A stretch of 64,000 bases of DNA from Vanessa cardui (lineage: Eukaryota > Arthropoda > Insecta > Lepidoptera > Nymphalidae): positions 6,326,501-6,390,500 of the forward strand of contig NC_061124.1 of assembly GCF_905220365.1 (NCBI RefSeq). Direction: 5' to 3'. The notes beneath the pieces were generated by a model. The model had not been told where the DNA came from. It saw nothing but the letters and a program-made list of their open reading frames with translations, and did not search any database. Numbering within the stretch: the first letter of the stretch is position 1; each line of letters starts with the position of its first letter. Positions 15,201 through 27,100 of this stretch are shown here, piece after piece. The translations under genes and the position numbers were made by a program.

Positions 15201-18200
15201 CAGCTGTTCTTACAAAACGTTAGATCATAAAGACAAATTGATGACAATTTGCCTCTTATATAATAATTTCATATAGATATATTATAAAATATAATATCTT
15301 TCTATCAAATAAAGAAAAAAAATAAAGCCTTACTTATTCTATTATGAAACAAATAACACTCAAGTAAGCAGCGTTGAATACGTAGTACTCGTACTAAGTG
15401 CGGAAAATGCATGAGATTTACGTCTGGATTCTAAAAGATATAATTTAGAAGAGTGCTATTTAACATTTTACTAGATGAGATTGAGAGCAATGCACCGGGA
15501 AGTTGTACCGGCTGCCGCGGTGAGCGACTTGCAGGTTAAAAATTAAACAGCAAAACAAAACTAAACGAATTCGATAAAATCATGAAATATTGCTTTGAAT
15601 GTTTAATGGAATGTTAATAATTGACGTTTATCGCAATACTAATTACATAAAGATATTTATAGTCTCACTATTACTTTTTTTTATTATAGCAGACGTGATA
15701 AATATAAATTATTTAAATAAAATTAAAAATGATTTATTTGCTTCACGTTTTTCCGAAGAGAATGCTATTATAGCTATGGTAAGCTAAAAAAGAACAAATG
15801 AAAAAAAGTTTAAGAATCGTTTTAAAAACTTGTATTTAATCCATATTCTTAATTATCCATAGTTTAAATCAAATAAATTGAATATATGTAGGTACTTAAT
15901 TATATTGTTACTATTAGTTAAATCGAGATTTAATTTCAGCTCAATTGATTGAATGGTGTAAACTTAGTCAACATTTCACCCGATGACACTAACAGGTGAA
16001 GTAAAATAAAAGTGTTGCTAGTTAATTTAAATATCATAAAAAAAGTATTTATTTTCTTTTACTTGTGCTAGATGTAAACTGGCAAGGCAACTGGATTAAA
16101 AAATAAATTTAAATAAAGAATTGCAAAAGACATTACATATAAATTGCATAAAGGTAAAGGAAGCAGACATAACGATCTTCGAATCTCATTACTCTTTTTC
16201 ATTGTTAGTTCGTCACTCTTCACGTGTAATAATATAACTATACAATAATTCAAATACTTGCAATGTGCAAATACATTCAGATGTGTCATTTTAATGAGCA
16301 AAAACCCTTTGGAGATCATTTCATAAGACGTTATTATTTCTCGTCAGTGATACAAGAGGTGTAATCAGTAATTTCTTTACATGTAAAGGGTATACATTAA
16401 TGGTTTGCATTCGTCTTAATGACACTAGATCGCGCGTTACACTTACAGCCTGTATAACGGAGCTGTTTACCGTTCTAACCAGATATTTTGTTATTTTATA
16501 TCTCAGACCACGCGAACTAACGAGACCATTGATATATTCGTGTTTAGTTCCAATAATATTCATCGGATATTGAAAAATACTTTAACGCTTTTTTTTTATT
16601 AATCTTATGTTTTGGTTCTTATGAATATGAGCAAACTTTATGTGATTTATCTTGATGACTAGTAAATTTAATTTGGGTAATATCAAAAATTTTCGCTTAA
16701 ATTGGCTGCACTATAAAGTAAATGATGTAAACGATTTTTGTACATTTATGCCAATAGAAGCCTATGAATAAACAACGTAAAAATAACTTTATAAATTAAA
16801 ATATCTCATCATACATTTATTAGCCTGATATGCATATGCTTTAAAATATTTTCGAACGATTTTACATAACAAAGGTTGAATACCATTGCAGATTTTTAGC
16901 ATATGTTTTTTTTTCAGAACTCCGTCATATTCAAAACGATTTGGAAAATTCTTCCCTTTCCAATTTAACGTCGTTGTATTTTTTTCAATTTATTATTATT
17001 ACAATTAGTTATTTAAGTTAAAAACAATATATTCGCGTTTTCAGTGCCACACCAACGTATATGTGTTTTTGTCTTGTTTTCTGGATGTTCTATCTTAAAC
17101 GAATGATTTCAAGCATCGACTTGGTCATGTTAAATGTACAAAGGTACGATGCGTCTATAGTGTCATCTCTACGTGTCTTATAGTTTAATGCACAGAGCAA
17201 TTATAACCAGTCTTTCGGAATAAAGCCTCGTATATATTCTATAACAAAATAAGAATTGAATTGAATAAGCTATTTCAGTTAACATACCTGTTACAACGCT
17301 CATCTTGACAGAGACATTTTATATTTATAGATATTATATCATTGTCAAGTTATATTTTATTTTCGGTAACAATAATTATTTAAAAAATAAATTTTATTTA
17401 TATTTCGTAAATGATTCTTGGATTGATCCAAATTCATTAAATCATTCAAACGATCATTCAAATTTTCATTCTACAAATGTAATAATCGCTTTGATAAAAG
17501 TCAGGGCAGGTAGCTAGTATAAAATATGTAAACATAGAATACAATAAATTAAGTAATTATATTTCTTAACAGGTTGTAAATCATAATGTAACAAGTTTGA
17601 TGATGTACGAACAAAATACAAACACGTCGATAAAAATATGATTAATGCGTCAAGCCCTTAGACTAATGATACTGGATATCGTTTTGATTTCGCAATCGCT
17701 GTAATAAATCTTAAGGTATTACCGCCGTAGTTAATAGACCAGATAAAATGTAACAGACATTATTATTCATATTATTTTAATAAGAAAATAAAGCGATTAC
17801 ATTATTATCCATACTACTTAACTTAATAGATGTGAATATTCCGTGTCTGTATGATAAGTTTTATGATTAAGCTGCACATTTGATTTTGACATACGGCTTC
17901 AAACCTATTATAGTCTATTCGAAGGAATCAATGAAGGAATATAAATAAACAAACCGTAGATACATATTTCAAGCGATTTGCTAATAACTCAGCTATTTGT
18001 TCTACTCACAGTTCTTTATTAATAGATATTTATTTATGTGACAACACTATTTTACTTATTTCCACTTTAATCTTAGTTCCAACGTTTCGATTATAACTTC
18101 TTGCTCACAATGCAATTTTTTCGCAAATCCATAGTGAACATTCAAGCTCTCGGCCAATGATGGCGCAACAATTCGTCGTCAACGTTGTTTATTTTTGTTT

Positions 18201-21200
18201 TGTCTTTTTGTGGTTAGAATAGATTATAGCAAGTCACGAGTTTAGAAACATCACTAAGTATATAAAATATAATTCTTTACAAACTTTTATTCACTTTATT
18301 TTATTTTATATTAATGAACCGTTTTTAACCGACTTCATTTGAATATGTAATACAGATTTTATTTATTAACAAAACAAATAATAACATTAAATGCTTAAAT
18401 ATATACAATTATGAACTAAAACTAATTACTGTATAAATCTTGACCGCGTGGAATGGTGGCAAGAATGCTAGCAGCATTTCCCTTTTGAATCGCAATTTTT
18501 TATTGAATAATATATCAGAAAAAATAATATTCTTCATCTTCAGCAATAATATCTCAAGAATATGAAAGATACTTATATCGAAGTAAGTTCAGCAAATCAA
18601 AGCATCTCGTACCTCGTCTACATATATCAATATTAAAGCCGTCTAGAAAATCGCCGCCTATCATTACCGGCGCCTGACCGCGCATCTAATGTAACATCAA
18701 TCACGACACAGCGGCTAAAATTGTAAAGTAGCCCGCGCATATCGTTGCATTTCATCTCACTCTCTAAATACTTCGATATGTTTTGATCGAAAGATGAATT
18801 AATGACTGGTTCCCTCTAATAAATGACTACTGCATCGTTCTTGTCGAACAAGTGTTTTCTAGATTACTGGTCTTTTCACAACAACGCCATTCGTCAGATG
18901 ATGGAAGATCCATTTACTTCGCTCATTTGCTGTTGCTCTCTAAGTTGATCTCTAATTGATTTTTAACTACGATTACATTTTAAATTAAGAATCTTAGAAT
19001 TGCTGCTACAATTTAAGGCATGTAATAACGGAACGAATGTTGATATGATCGTAAAGAAAATCAATAAAGTCTGACTCGTCCATCTAAAGTGATGTTATCA
19101 ATCCTGACAGCGAGTAGACAACGGGTCACGTTCCTTAAAATAATGAACTTACATTGTATTGATTTAAAATTAAATAGATTTAATTTTATTGCTTGAATTC
19201 TCTTACGCCCCATCAACCCGAATTAAACTCAAATATAAAATTTAAAACGTTTTAAAATCTACCGTTCCCCAAAGATTTCTGAGTGATCCCATGAATGATA
19301 AATTTTAAAAGCAATAAAATGTTAAAAAGATGCAGTTGTATGTGATAAATTGCTGTGCAATATCAATATTTGAACTTGGAATCCCTGTTAAACCTTTAAA
19401 AAAGAGATTGTAATATTTACTGCTTTCATTTATTAAAATTAAACGTAAGTGTCATTATTAGATAGTCTCATGTTTTATATTAAAATATAGTTTATATGAC
19501 TTTATAAGACAAATAAACTTAAAGAAAGATGTTTAATGTTTACTCAGATTAATTTTGTCATTTTAGCAGAGTAAGTTAGTAAGTCTTTGTGGTAGGGTTT
19601 TGTGCAAGCCCGTTTGGGTTGGTACTAACCATTCTCAGTTATTCTACCGCCGGTTCCGGTTTGAAGGGTGAGTGAGCCAGTGTAATTACAGGCACAAGGG
19701 ACATAACATCTTAGTTCCTAAGGTTGGTAGCACATTGACGATGTTAGGAATTGGAAGTTAATATTTCTTACGGCTTCATTGTCTATGGGTGATGGTGACC
19801 ACTTACCATCAGGTGGTCCATATGCTCGTCCGCCAACCTATACCATAAAAAATTAAGTGCTGAAGGTACATTAATTTTAAATGTTTTCTAAGTAATTTAC
19901 TCGATTCTAAATTACAAAATTACAATACCGTATAATGTTTCTGACCTCGACCAGAATAACATGTACTACATAGTTGCCAAAAAAACTAATTTAATTAAAT
20001 TGCTAGATCAATACTGAATGTTGATATAAATTACAGGGAATACCACTTTGGGATTGGAGTTTTTTTTAATACATTTTATTTAAACTACAAAACTGTAAAC
20101 CGACTACTTATTTTTGTACTTCGAGGATATTTTATTTTAGTCTGTAGTTTGTTATAGTTTGGATTAATGTCTTTATTTTAATTTTGCGTAAATCGCAGAT
20201 ACGCTGTAGCATGAATGACTAAAATATTGCCAGCACAATAAATCGTTTACTATACGATAATTAACACTATCATTGCTTGAACTTGTATAATCTAGTTCCC
20301 ATATAAACAACTATAGAATATGAAATCTGAAAACCCATCATCTTTCCCATAAAAGAAGTTATTAACTGTTAAAGCTCTTTGTACTCATAATGTATGAGAT
20401 AAGGAAGGTGTTCCAGCAAGCGTAGCTCGTTATCATCGTATAAGGTTAAGAATGCACTGGCAAGGTGGGGAACAGTTAGCAATTGTTAATATCGCTATCG
20501 TCCCGTTCCATTGTCAGATCGCTTTTTCTTTGGACAGATTGATTCGAGATACGTTATATTAGTACAATACTAAATTAGAAGCAGGAAAGTTCCATCGCAT
20601 TTAATTGAATTGGATACCTACGGAATTGATTCTCAAACGATTTGTTAGGATTTATACTGAGTAATGGTGATATTTACTGTTATGTCTAACTAGATACAAA
20701 TACAATTAGAGTTTTTGCGATATTGCATGATAATATCTAGGCACGCAATGATGGACAACACTTGAATTGTTGTTTTTGACTGATTGTTTGCGACATCCAT
20801 ATGTCATATTATTTAAAAAATAAAATCTTATCATAGATTTACTTCGGAATATCATGTAAACCATAGCTATTTTGCAGATGTCGTTCAAAATTTAGGTTAT
20901 TTAATTTATTTATCATAATTCTGAATATAAAAACTCTTATTCAAATCTCTTATTCAAATCATCCGAGGTCTGAAATAACACTATAACTAAACATTATAAT
21001 CTCATTAAAAATTAAGTGTGAGCCGTTTTCCAACGAAAACAACATCGACATCAATCAATCAAATCTCCGTTAGAAAATGAAATAAATTGAATATGAGTTC
21101 AAACCACGAATAGACATGAAATCCAAATGCTTCATCGATAATAAATCCATTGAATACGTATGCGATCACTTTTACTGCTATTCAATTTGGACCGAGTGTT

Positions 21201-23645
21201 GCTTTCCGCTATTACACGGTTTGTGGCGAGATACAATTGTTATAATTCAACGCGTGCGTGTCATTTGGAACGCCAGAAGTCAGCAGGACTCAGCGAGGCC
21301 GCCTGACACACATTCCGACGTCTAAAGACTGTGATTATGATCCGATTTCCTCGATGTCCGTCGATTAGTGAATCCTCGCGTCAGTTGGATCTTATCTACG
21401 ACATTTAGGTTAGGCGTGATCAAAGATAACTGCAGTGCATTTATTTTGTGATCACTCACAGAATGACAAGTCATATTCTTGATTAGTAGAGAGCTTTCTG
21501 AATCCGAACTTTCGAGCCGTGAAGATAATTACGAGTGTAGCTGTACGTACGTGGTTTTCGCATTAAATAATGATTTAAAATCATTTGAAATAAAATAATG
21601 TTATTTACTTTCAAATTACCGATCTCTGTAATTATATATTGTTTGTTTTATGATTTATTTCATAATTACAAGAATTATTTTAAATACTTGCAAGAAGACT
21701 ATATGCAATTTACTTTATTGTTTTGTTTTTTTTTGTGAGCTCACTTAAAATGATTGTAGGCAAATTCACCTTACGCGAGATTAAATCATCGTTACGGATG
21801 GTTACTCATTTTTTTACTTATTAATATTACTTTATAGAAAGTTATTATTAAGATTGTCATATTTTACAATTTATTTTGTCCAAAATATCACTAGTTACAT
21901 CGTCTTATCAATATAAATCTTATTATTAAGCGTCTCAGAGGCTATACTCCGTGAATCGAAGGAGGCGGGTTCAAATCCCGGTAATCACCGCAGTTTTTTA
22001 GGTAGCATAAGGAAACATTGTGCAAAAAAACTTTGTATCAGATAAATTTCTGTTTTGTGTGAATCCCCGCATAGAAACATTTGAGCAGCGTGGTAAAACA
22101 AACTCCTAACCCGACCATGCCGTAAGGAGAACTTTGACCAGCACAGGAGTAGACATATAAAATTGGTAGTTATATAATATTATTAGTATAATATTGTATA
22201 CAAGTAGTTAGTAATACAACCTGAACTCGTTATTATTTATAAATAAATGTTTATATATCAACGATTATCCTGAAACGTTATTTAAATATGCTTTATCTAT
22301 TTTTTTTTTCATATATTACAGCCTTTAAACTTTTCGTCATACATGTATACAGTATATAGAGATTCTAATTGCAAAAACAGCTCTTATTTGTACTTCTTAT
22401 CTATGTTAAATATATGAATGATTTTGAATGATAGAACACTTACCTGAACGAAGCCGCTTGACAATCCGGCTCTTCTCTGCACCATCCATGGCACTCGTAC
22501 AGCGACAAGTTTCGTACTGTGTAGTAAGCTGTACCCGAGAAGTCAACATCAGTGAGCTTCTCGAAAGCGATTCGACCTACAACAAATTCGTTATTAATGG
22601 CTTGGGAATACAAACATTTATCGCTACGTTTTGAGGTCGTTGACTGAAGGTTAGATGGTTCAAGTACACTAAAAATCAAACTGAATGATAAAGATAAATA
22701 GCGTATTAAATTACGCAATCAATTGACACTTTTTATTTGAGCGCTTTTTGGACAGTGAAAATAAATTATCTGTTATCGTCCTCGACGTAAATGAATATTT
22801 ATTTCTTCTTCTCTATACATAATTAAAATGAGCCATTTGGCCCTTACAAGTCGTTATCGACTTTTCAGACAACATTTATAAGAATCCGTTCATGATTTAT
22901 TAAAAAAAATTATACATAAATATACATATACAACAATTGTAATATTTATTTAAAAAATGACCGTAATTTTAAGAAAGTTTGCCTAGATACTAAAGAAAGT
23001 TAAACAATTTACTGTTTACAATAATATTTCCTATATTGCTATTTGAGAAAATTACCCTGGGAATTGAAGTACCAACTTCAAGTAGAGTGGATTCTCTTAG
23101 CGTATTTACAATGGAGTGCTAGCAAACGGCTCCTGCAGTTTGTTCTCCCATGTATTGTGTGTTAAGTGACTAGTCCATGTTATGTCAACCATTGTTTAAA
23201 ATGCAAAGAGAGATACCGAGAATACATAGGAAATAATTCTATTTTCAGAAACTGCTTTGAATTCGAACTACATTAAACGAAGTTGATTATATTGCTCGTT
23301 TTATTCTTACAATTATAGAATGAATTCGTTGCGATTAAAAGTTTAATCATCGGGAATTAGCGTGTTTTACTTTTAGTGTTCGTAGTATTCGGCTTCGCCT
23401 TTGGCTATAAAAGATCACTTGCTCATGTATAAAGAATAAAAAAAGGTAAGGTGATGAAAGATATGTCTGCAATGTTTTAATTGTTAATTAATCTATTCGT
23501 GGATCAAGGCACCGCAATACACGGTTTCAATGTACGGTACAATGGGAAGATTCTTATGAATAAACCATTCACACTTACTGAGCACAAACGATGACTGTAG
23601 CAGTAATAGGCCTAGCCGCGCCAAGCCCAAGACTTTGCCCTTCAT
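62..23645 (-). CDS. Secreted PAN/apple-domain and ZP-domain protein (nompA/neyo/nyobe/trynity-like), 3' end outside window
   Basis: Nine coding exons splice in frame to 414 codons: 23645-23579, 22576-22444, 14969-14879, 13319-13152, 12551-12423, 11371-11243, 10837-10612, 437-315 and 237-62. All have GT-AG borders and matching phases. Residues 1-23 form a signal peptide (leucine-rich core LGLLLL). Three PAN-type modules follow: about 26-110 (Cys51, 55, 61, 81), 116-199 (Cys116, 146, 150, 158, 170, 199) and 206-313 (Cys206, 246, 250, 258, 274, 313). A short linker with NMS and NLT sequons leads to a ZP domain starting near Cys347 (CDKTGTC; Cys360, 388, 409). The chain is cut at residue 414 by the window edge, so the rest of ZP and any furin site or membrane anchor are not visible. 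In Drosophila, PAN+ZP proteins build the apical extracellular matrix and cuticle, or the sensory dendritic cap (nompA). Assignment to this group is firm; the exact orthologue is not decided. Confidence 0.9.
238..314 (-). other. PAN/ZP gene intron 9 (77 bases)
   Basis: This minimal-size intron has GTAATT and TTTCAG ends. Retaining it would bring in-frame stops (TAA TAT TGG TAA), so splicing is required. Confidence 0.88.
315..437 (-). CDS. PAN/ZP gene exon 9: linker and first ZP cysteines
   Basis: The acceptor is TATTTGTAG and the donor GACG|GTAATT. The exon is 123 bases, phase 1 to phase 1. It encodes a hydrophilic linker with NMS and NLT sequons and then CDKTGTCYD, which opens the ZP-N subdomain. 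The intron to the next exon is only 77 bases, in contrast to the multi-kilobase introns elsewhere in the gene. Confidence 0.9.
3538..3925 (-). mobile_element. Diverged copy of the same SINE family, split by an insertion
   Basis: 3538-3643 and 3809-3925 align in order with the right and middle parts of the full-length SINE at 11694-12000. Examples are CTGTAAATTCCC, GGCTGGGCTTAGGCC, CAGGTTTCCG and GCACGAGATGAATT. The tRNA-like head is missing or too diverged to see. The two halves are separated by a 165-base insertion with its own target duplication. Confidence 0.78.
3644..3808. mobile_element. 165-bp inverted-repeat element nested in the SINE
   Basis: The insert is flanked by the 14-base direct repeat CATGTGACAGATTT (3630-3643 and 3809-3822), which belongs to the interrupted SINE. 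It carries 44-base inverted repeats at 3640-3683 and 3734-3777 with one mismatch, separated by 50 bases containing CCCGACGTTTCGAGC. The left arm overlaps the duplicated ATTT. The right side has an extra unpaired stretch of about 31 bases (3778-3808). The long target duplication suggests reverse-transcription-type insertion rather than a cut-and-paste transposase. The family is not certain; a Penelope-like origin is possible. Confidence 0.7.
10612..10837 (-). CDS. PAN/ZP gene exon 8: body of PAN module 3
   Basis: The acceptor is TTTTTAACAG and the donor GTGAGA|GTGAGT. The exon is 226 bases, phase 0 to phase 1. It encodes SACRLACEIESEFLCRSF, YNCRLYHLD and KYFENFCE, completing the third module (Cys246, 250, 258, 274, 313). 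It is followed by a 10.2 kb intron. Confidence 0.94.
10890..10943. repeat. Intronic inverted repeat (19-base arms)
   Basis: ATCTGTTCTGTTTCATCTC (10890-10908) and GAGATAAAACAGAACAGAT (10925-10943) pair at 18 of 19 positions across a 16-base loop. It lies about 55 bases before exon 8 of the PAN/ZP gene in transcript order. It may be a remnant of a small MITE or a structured splicing element. Confidence 0.6.
11226..11242. repeat. TA microsatellite at a splice donor
   Basis: About eight TA units directly follow exon 7 of the PAN/ZP gene, so that the donor reads CAG|GTATATATAT on the minus strand. Confidence 0.8.
11243..11371 (-). CDS. PAN/ZP gene exon 7: end of PAN module 2, start of module 3
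   Basis: The acceptor is GTCGTACAG and the donor CTTCAG|GTATAT. The exon has 43 codons, phase 0 to phase 0. It opens with NLCLK (last cysteine of module 2, Cys199) and SQACKGSR (Cys206). The donor lies inside a TA dinucleotide run. Confidence 0.92.
11694..12000 (-). mobile_element. Full-length tRNA-derived SINE (Metulj-like) with 10-bp target duplication
   Basis: Read on the minus strand, the head near 12000 has an A-box region (GATGGCCCAGTGGTTAGAAC) and a B box (GGGTTCAAACCC), the RNA polymerase III promoter parts of a tRNA. The body includes GGTGGAATATG-type and GAGAGGAGGC-type segments, and the tail ends in (TTG)n around 11694-11705. It is flanked by the direct repeat AAGATATATA at 11684-11693 and 12001-12010. 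This marks a clean retrotransposition into intron 6 of the PAN/ZP gene, on the same strand as the gene. Confidence 0.88.
12423..12551 (-). CDS. PAN/ZP gene exon 6: middle of PAN module 2
   Basis: The acceptor is TACGACAG and the donor TTCGAG|GTAAGA. The exon has 43 codons, phase 0 to phase 0. It encodes FPCRSAEYEYGSMRCALSD followed by DYFE, the core PAN cysteine strand pattern (Cys158 and Cys170). Confidence 0.93.
13152..13319 (-). CDS. PAN/ZP gene exon 5: start of PAN module 2
   Basis: The acceptor is TTTTTTTCAG and the donor ATGAG|GTAATA. The exon has 56 codons, phase 0 to phase 0. It contains CLRPWAFERVPG (the conserved opening of the module) and the helix KEACLAACLNE with the CxxxC pair (Cys146 and Cys150). 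Confidence 0.93.
14879..14969 (-). CDS. PAN/ZP gene exon 4: second half of PAN module 1
   Basis: The acceptor is TTGTTACAG and the donor CCTCAG|GTAACT. The 91 bases restore phase 0 after exon 3. The product includes SFVLNPL and TRCLLQND, the usual PAN strand with its cysteine (Cys81). The exon is isolated, with 7.5 kb of intron upstream of it in transcript order. Confidence 0.88.
19590..19852 (+). repeat. Dispersed lepidopteran SINE-like repeat
   Basis: It contains GTGCAAGCCCGTTTGGGT, TTCTACCGCCGGTTCCGGTT, AGGCACAAGGGACATAACAT and GGTGACCACTTACCATCAGG, then GCTCGTCCGCCAACCTAT. I recognise these segments from a very common butterfly repeat. Two decayed copies in this window (near 53.0 kb and 56.1 kb) support its dispersed nature. 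No protein is encoded. Confidence 0.75.
21930..22165 (+). mobile_element. Diverged tRNA-derived SINE, plus orientation
   Basis: A B-box-like GGGTTCAAATCCCGG sits at about 21966-21980 in a poorly conserved tRNA-like head. It is followed by GAGCAGCGTGGT and AACTCCTAACC segments that match, in the opposite orientation, the body of the SINE at 11694-12000. It is heavily mutated. The ends are approximate. Confidence 0.65.
22444..22576 (-). CDS. PAN/ZP gene exon 3: first half of PAN module 1
   Basis: The acceptor is TTTGTTGTAG and the donor TTCAG|GTAAGT. The exon is 133 bases, entering in phase 1 and leaving in phase 2. It encodes residues 23-66, including the cysteine spacing ECHGWC...DCQAASF that is typical of PAN/apple folds, and an NLS glycosylation sequon at residue 45. 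Confidence 0.92.
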
Positions 23646-23659
23646 AATGATACCTGCAC
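23579..23659 (-). CDS. PAN/ZP gene exon 2: leader end and signal peptide
   Basis: The coding part is 23645-23579: 22 codons plus one base, beginning MKGKVLGLARLG and ending FVL. The acceptor is either TTATAG (exon from 23659) or TGCAG (exon from 23653), and both leave a short leader before the ATG at 23645. The donor is CA|GTAAGT. The hydrophobic stretch is a typical secretory signal. This exon explains why the mature PAN region begins in the next exon. Confidence 0.85.
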
Positions 23660-23833
23660 CTATAACAAAAGATACAATATGGAATTAACAATAGTATTTT
23701 TAGAAGAAAGTTTTCTATATAATCAATTAGAGATCATACACATACTTAACTACAATGAATATCTGATAGAATCTTCAGTGATAGAGCTTAAAAAAAGGAA
23801 AAATGCATTAAAAACCAACTCATCCGTTTGGAT

Positions 23834-24136
23834 CAGGGCCGTATTTAGGGGAGGGTAACCGGGGCAACTGCCCTGGGGCCTCCACATGAGAGGGGGCCAC
23901 AGTTTTCAGCAAGTTAACAAATACATATAGCATATAGTCAAATTATAATAATGTTACTATTTAATATTTTAAAAGTTACCGATACAAATACGAAACAATT
24001 CATAGCTTACTGATTGAAATAAAAAAAACTAATTAATTCATAATAATATAATTATTACGGTGTTCACGCTTCTGTTTGTCTAGGGCCCTCACTGCTTTGT
24101 GGCCCCGGGGCCTCCACGCCTTTAAATCCGACTCTG
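23834..24136. mobile_element. Non-autonomous hAT-type MITE with 8-bp target duplication
   Basis: This 303-bp element is flanked by identical GTTTGGAT repeats at 23826-23833 and 24137-24144. Its ends are imperfect inverted repeats (CAGGGCCGTATTTA and CAGAGTCGGATTTA when read inward), and subterminal GGGGCC/GGCCCC-rich blocks are present. The 8-bp duplication and the CAGGG...CTCTG-type ends fit the hAT superfamily. It has no transposase ORF. It sits about 170 bases upstream of the signal-peptide exon, inside intron 1. Confidence 0.85.
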
Positions 24137-27100
24137 GTTTGGATGACACTAAATCCAGTTCGATAAAAATAACTCAAGCTGAACTTATAGAGACATATCA
24201 ATATAAATCATAGTATCGTATTTTAAAATTCACTATCTATTGTTTTTTTAACGAATGAATAGTGAAGAAGCACCGACTTCAACTGGTTTGTCCTTATTTG
24301 GAATAGAGAATACTCGTGTGGTACAAAGCCTATTATGTTATAAAAATACAATCGTAAAGAAGACAATAAATAAAAACGAAAGTCGGTCAGCAATAAGCCT
24401 TGACATTGCCTTGTATATAAATATAGATTATATGTTATTAGTCACGAACAAACATAATTTAAAAACCAGCTAAGTACGGATGCACCTATGGTTTTGTACA
24501 GAACACACCATTTAAAGCTATTTTTAAATATACAGCTTATACTATAATTAAACCCTTGTTTGTTTTAGTGCGTCGTAAATATAAACACAGCCAGTGTTTA
24601 ACGTACACAACACAAATCTATTTTTCATTGGTATTAATATCTCATAAAAACAAACTTTAATGATACATTATTTTTAATAATCATATGTAAACGTAAGGTT
24701 ATCTTAGAAATCGTTAAGTCTAACGCGTATCTCCATATTAACAATTAACATTACTGAAAGCATATACTTGCCGATTCGTAAAATATTATTGTCCATTACA
24801 TTGAGATTTTAATAGGTATAATTTAATCCAAAGATTAATTGTCGTAATTAGAAAGTCAATGCTGTTTATTTATATTATTTAAGTAAACTGAAATGTTAAT
24901 CGCGATATAGATGAAGGTCATGATACACAAACCGCAAGGAAAGCGGCGACACAAATTTTCATTATTTTTTGCATTGCAATATCGCTTTCACTGGGTTTTT
25001 TTTATAAACAGCCGAATGACCAGTAAACGTGAAAGTAAGGCAATTGTTGTATTCTTTACACCGAGAACAGCTGAAATCATTCTTATGCATGTTTAATGAA
25101 TCGAACAGCTTTCGATTGCCTTTGTAATGTTCTACTTGATTTAACACATTCAATAGACGAAATAGAGATGGCAATATTAATCGAAATGTTTCACTATCAT
25201 AACAATCGATGTAATTAAGAATACTCTTAATGCATCATCATAAAAGATGTAATTGCTTGTAAAACTACCGCTACTTGAAAGCACTTTCTCAATTGACCGC
25301 ATCTTAAAGATATTCCGCAGTCCGGTCTATTTCGATAAGAGCAATTCTTATCAATAAAAGAATCGCACACGTTTTATTGAGTTCTATTTACAGATGCGAG
25401 GGAATGTTAGTATTTTATACAGATTAATAGTCAATTATAAAATACAGAAAACATTTCATAAAAGACAGATACAAACACACGGCGACACAGTTCTGTTTCA
25501 AGTCACTTTATTGCGAGCGTTTTAATTCAGTAACTTAATAAGGCTCCTCTAACGCGTGAAACCCTGGTCTGATCCATTAAAATTTATTCTGTCAACTAAA
25601 AAAGCTTGTAAACGTAGAGGATATTGCTAAAATATTAGTGCACTATAACTCCTATGAAATTGACTAACCCTTGAGATTGATTGTCGCGGCTAAAATTCGA
25701 ATGAAGAATGTTATTTTTAAGTATCGAGTGTTACAGACTCTACACTTTTATTATAATTTTAATATTATAATTTATGATAATTTTTCAAGTATTAAATAAC
25801 TCATAGTTCGAACTAATAAAATTATATACTAACATACGCTAGGTTCGTATTCTCTTATCTTATTTATGTAATCTTTTTTAATGTTAGGATGCAATGACAA
25901 AAAGAAATTCTATTTATATAAGCAATTGTCAACTTAATTTATTGTAAAAAAAAAAAAGTTAAATTAGATAAATATCATTAAAACGGGATAATGCCATCCC
26001 TATATCTAACTGGAGAGCGTTAACTATTATGTAGCATGAGTTTTGATATTTACCGGAAGAGACGCTGCGAAATGCGGTAAACTTGACTCTAACGAACCGC
26101 AAACAATCCAACGGTTTTGCGGTAATGACATTTTGAAGTCACTTGCACGTCTCAAATTTCACGTGCTTATTAACAAACAATTCATACACGTATGTGTCTA
26201 CTGTTAAATTAACAGAACACAGACCTACAAAAATGTTTAATTAAATTTCATATTACATTTACCAATTAATTAAATTTAAATTTGACGGTAAGAAAATATT
26301 CTCAAATAACATAATTATTGTTCCGTACATATTTAGTTAGTAAATAACCTGAGGTTAACATGTGCTGATTTTCATGCAATTCATTTTCCGTGACTTCGGT
26401 GTATCATATTTTTAATAAAAGTAATTAATAAGTTGATTTATTTTAATATATTAATAATATTTATAATATGTATTTAAATAATAAATAGAATTTAATAAAT
26501 AGCATTTTGACAAAGTTGGTTTACTTTTAGTTCGTAATTTTTTAATAAAAGTTAAAACTTGTGTCAAGATAGAATCATGTATTCTCGAGTTACGAATACA
26601 ATTTAGTTAATCTTAATAAATAAAGATTCAAAACTTTTTATAAACTTACCTCTATAAACAATAATTTGACCTTATTAATAATAATATTTAAAAAAAAGCT
26701 CTTTCACTGAGATTAAATTATTTAATTATAACAACGATTAAGTAAATAATTCCAACCAATAATATTTTTTTAATACAAAAAATCTTTAAAATCTCTTTAA
26801 AATCTTTAGGACATATAATGATAATTTATTAAATTTAACGAAAACCAAATATGGTAAGGAAATAAGTGTGCCATTATAAAAATGCAAACGTAAATGTTCA
26901 TGTATGTAAAAATACGTGGGAATGACGCGGAGAAAGCCATAGAAACAGTTACATCTTTACTAAATCAGAACATAATACCTCAGCCGAGATATCCTTTCAT
27001 TGAAACCTTTGATCCAAATCGACACTCGAGCTTTACTATTGTTTCGAACGTCGAAAGTCTTCTGATTCAAAATGCAAACATACGAATACCGCTATTATTT

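Larger units (their letters stand above)
14970..22443 (-). other. PAN/ZP gene intron 3, no gene seen
   Basis: About 7.5 kb of AT-rich sequence. It holds a dispersed repeat at 19590-19852, a diverged SINE at 21930-22165 and a GC-richer patch at about 18640-18740. ORFs of 60-83 codons here show no family features. Confidence 0.75.

Noticed and set aside
21930..22000. B-box sequence resembling a tRNA T-arm
   Set aside because: Only one arm is recognisable and SINE body sequence follows. It is a decayed SINE head.
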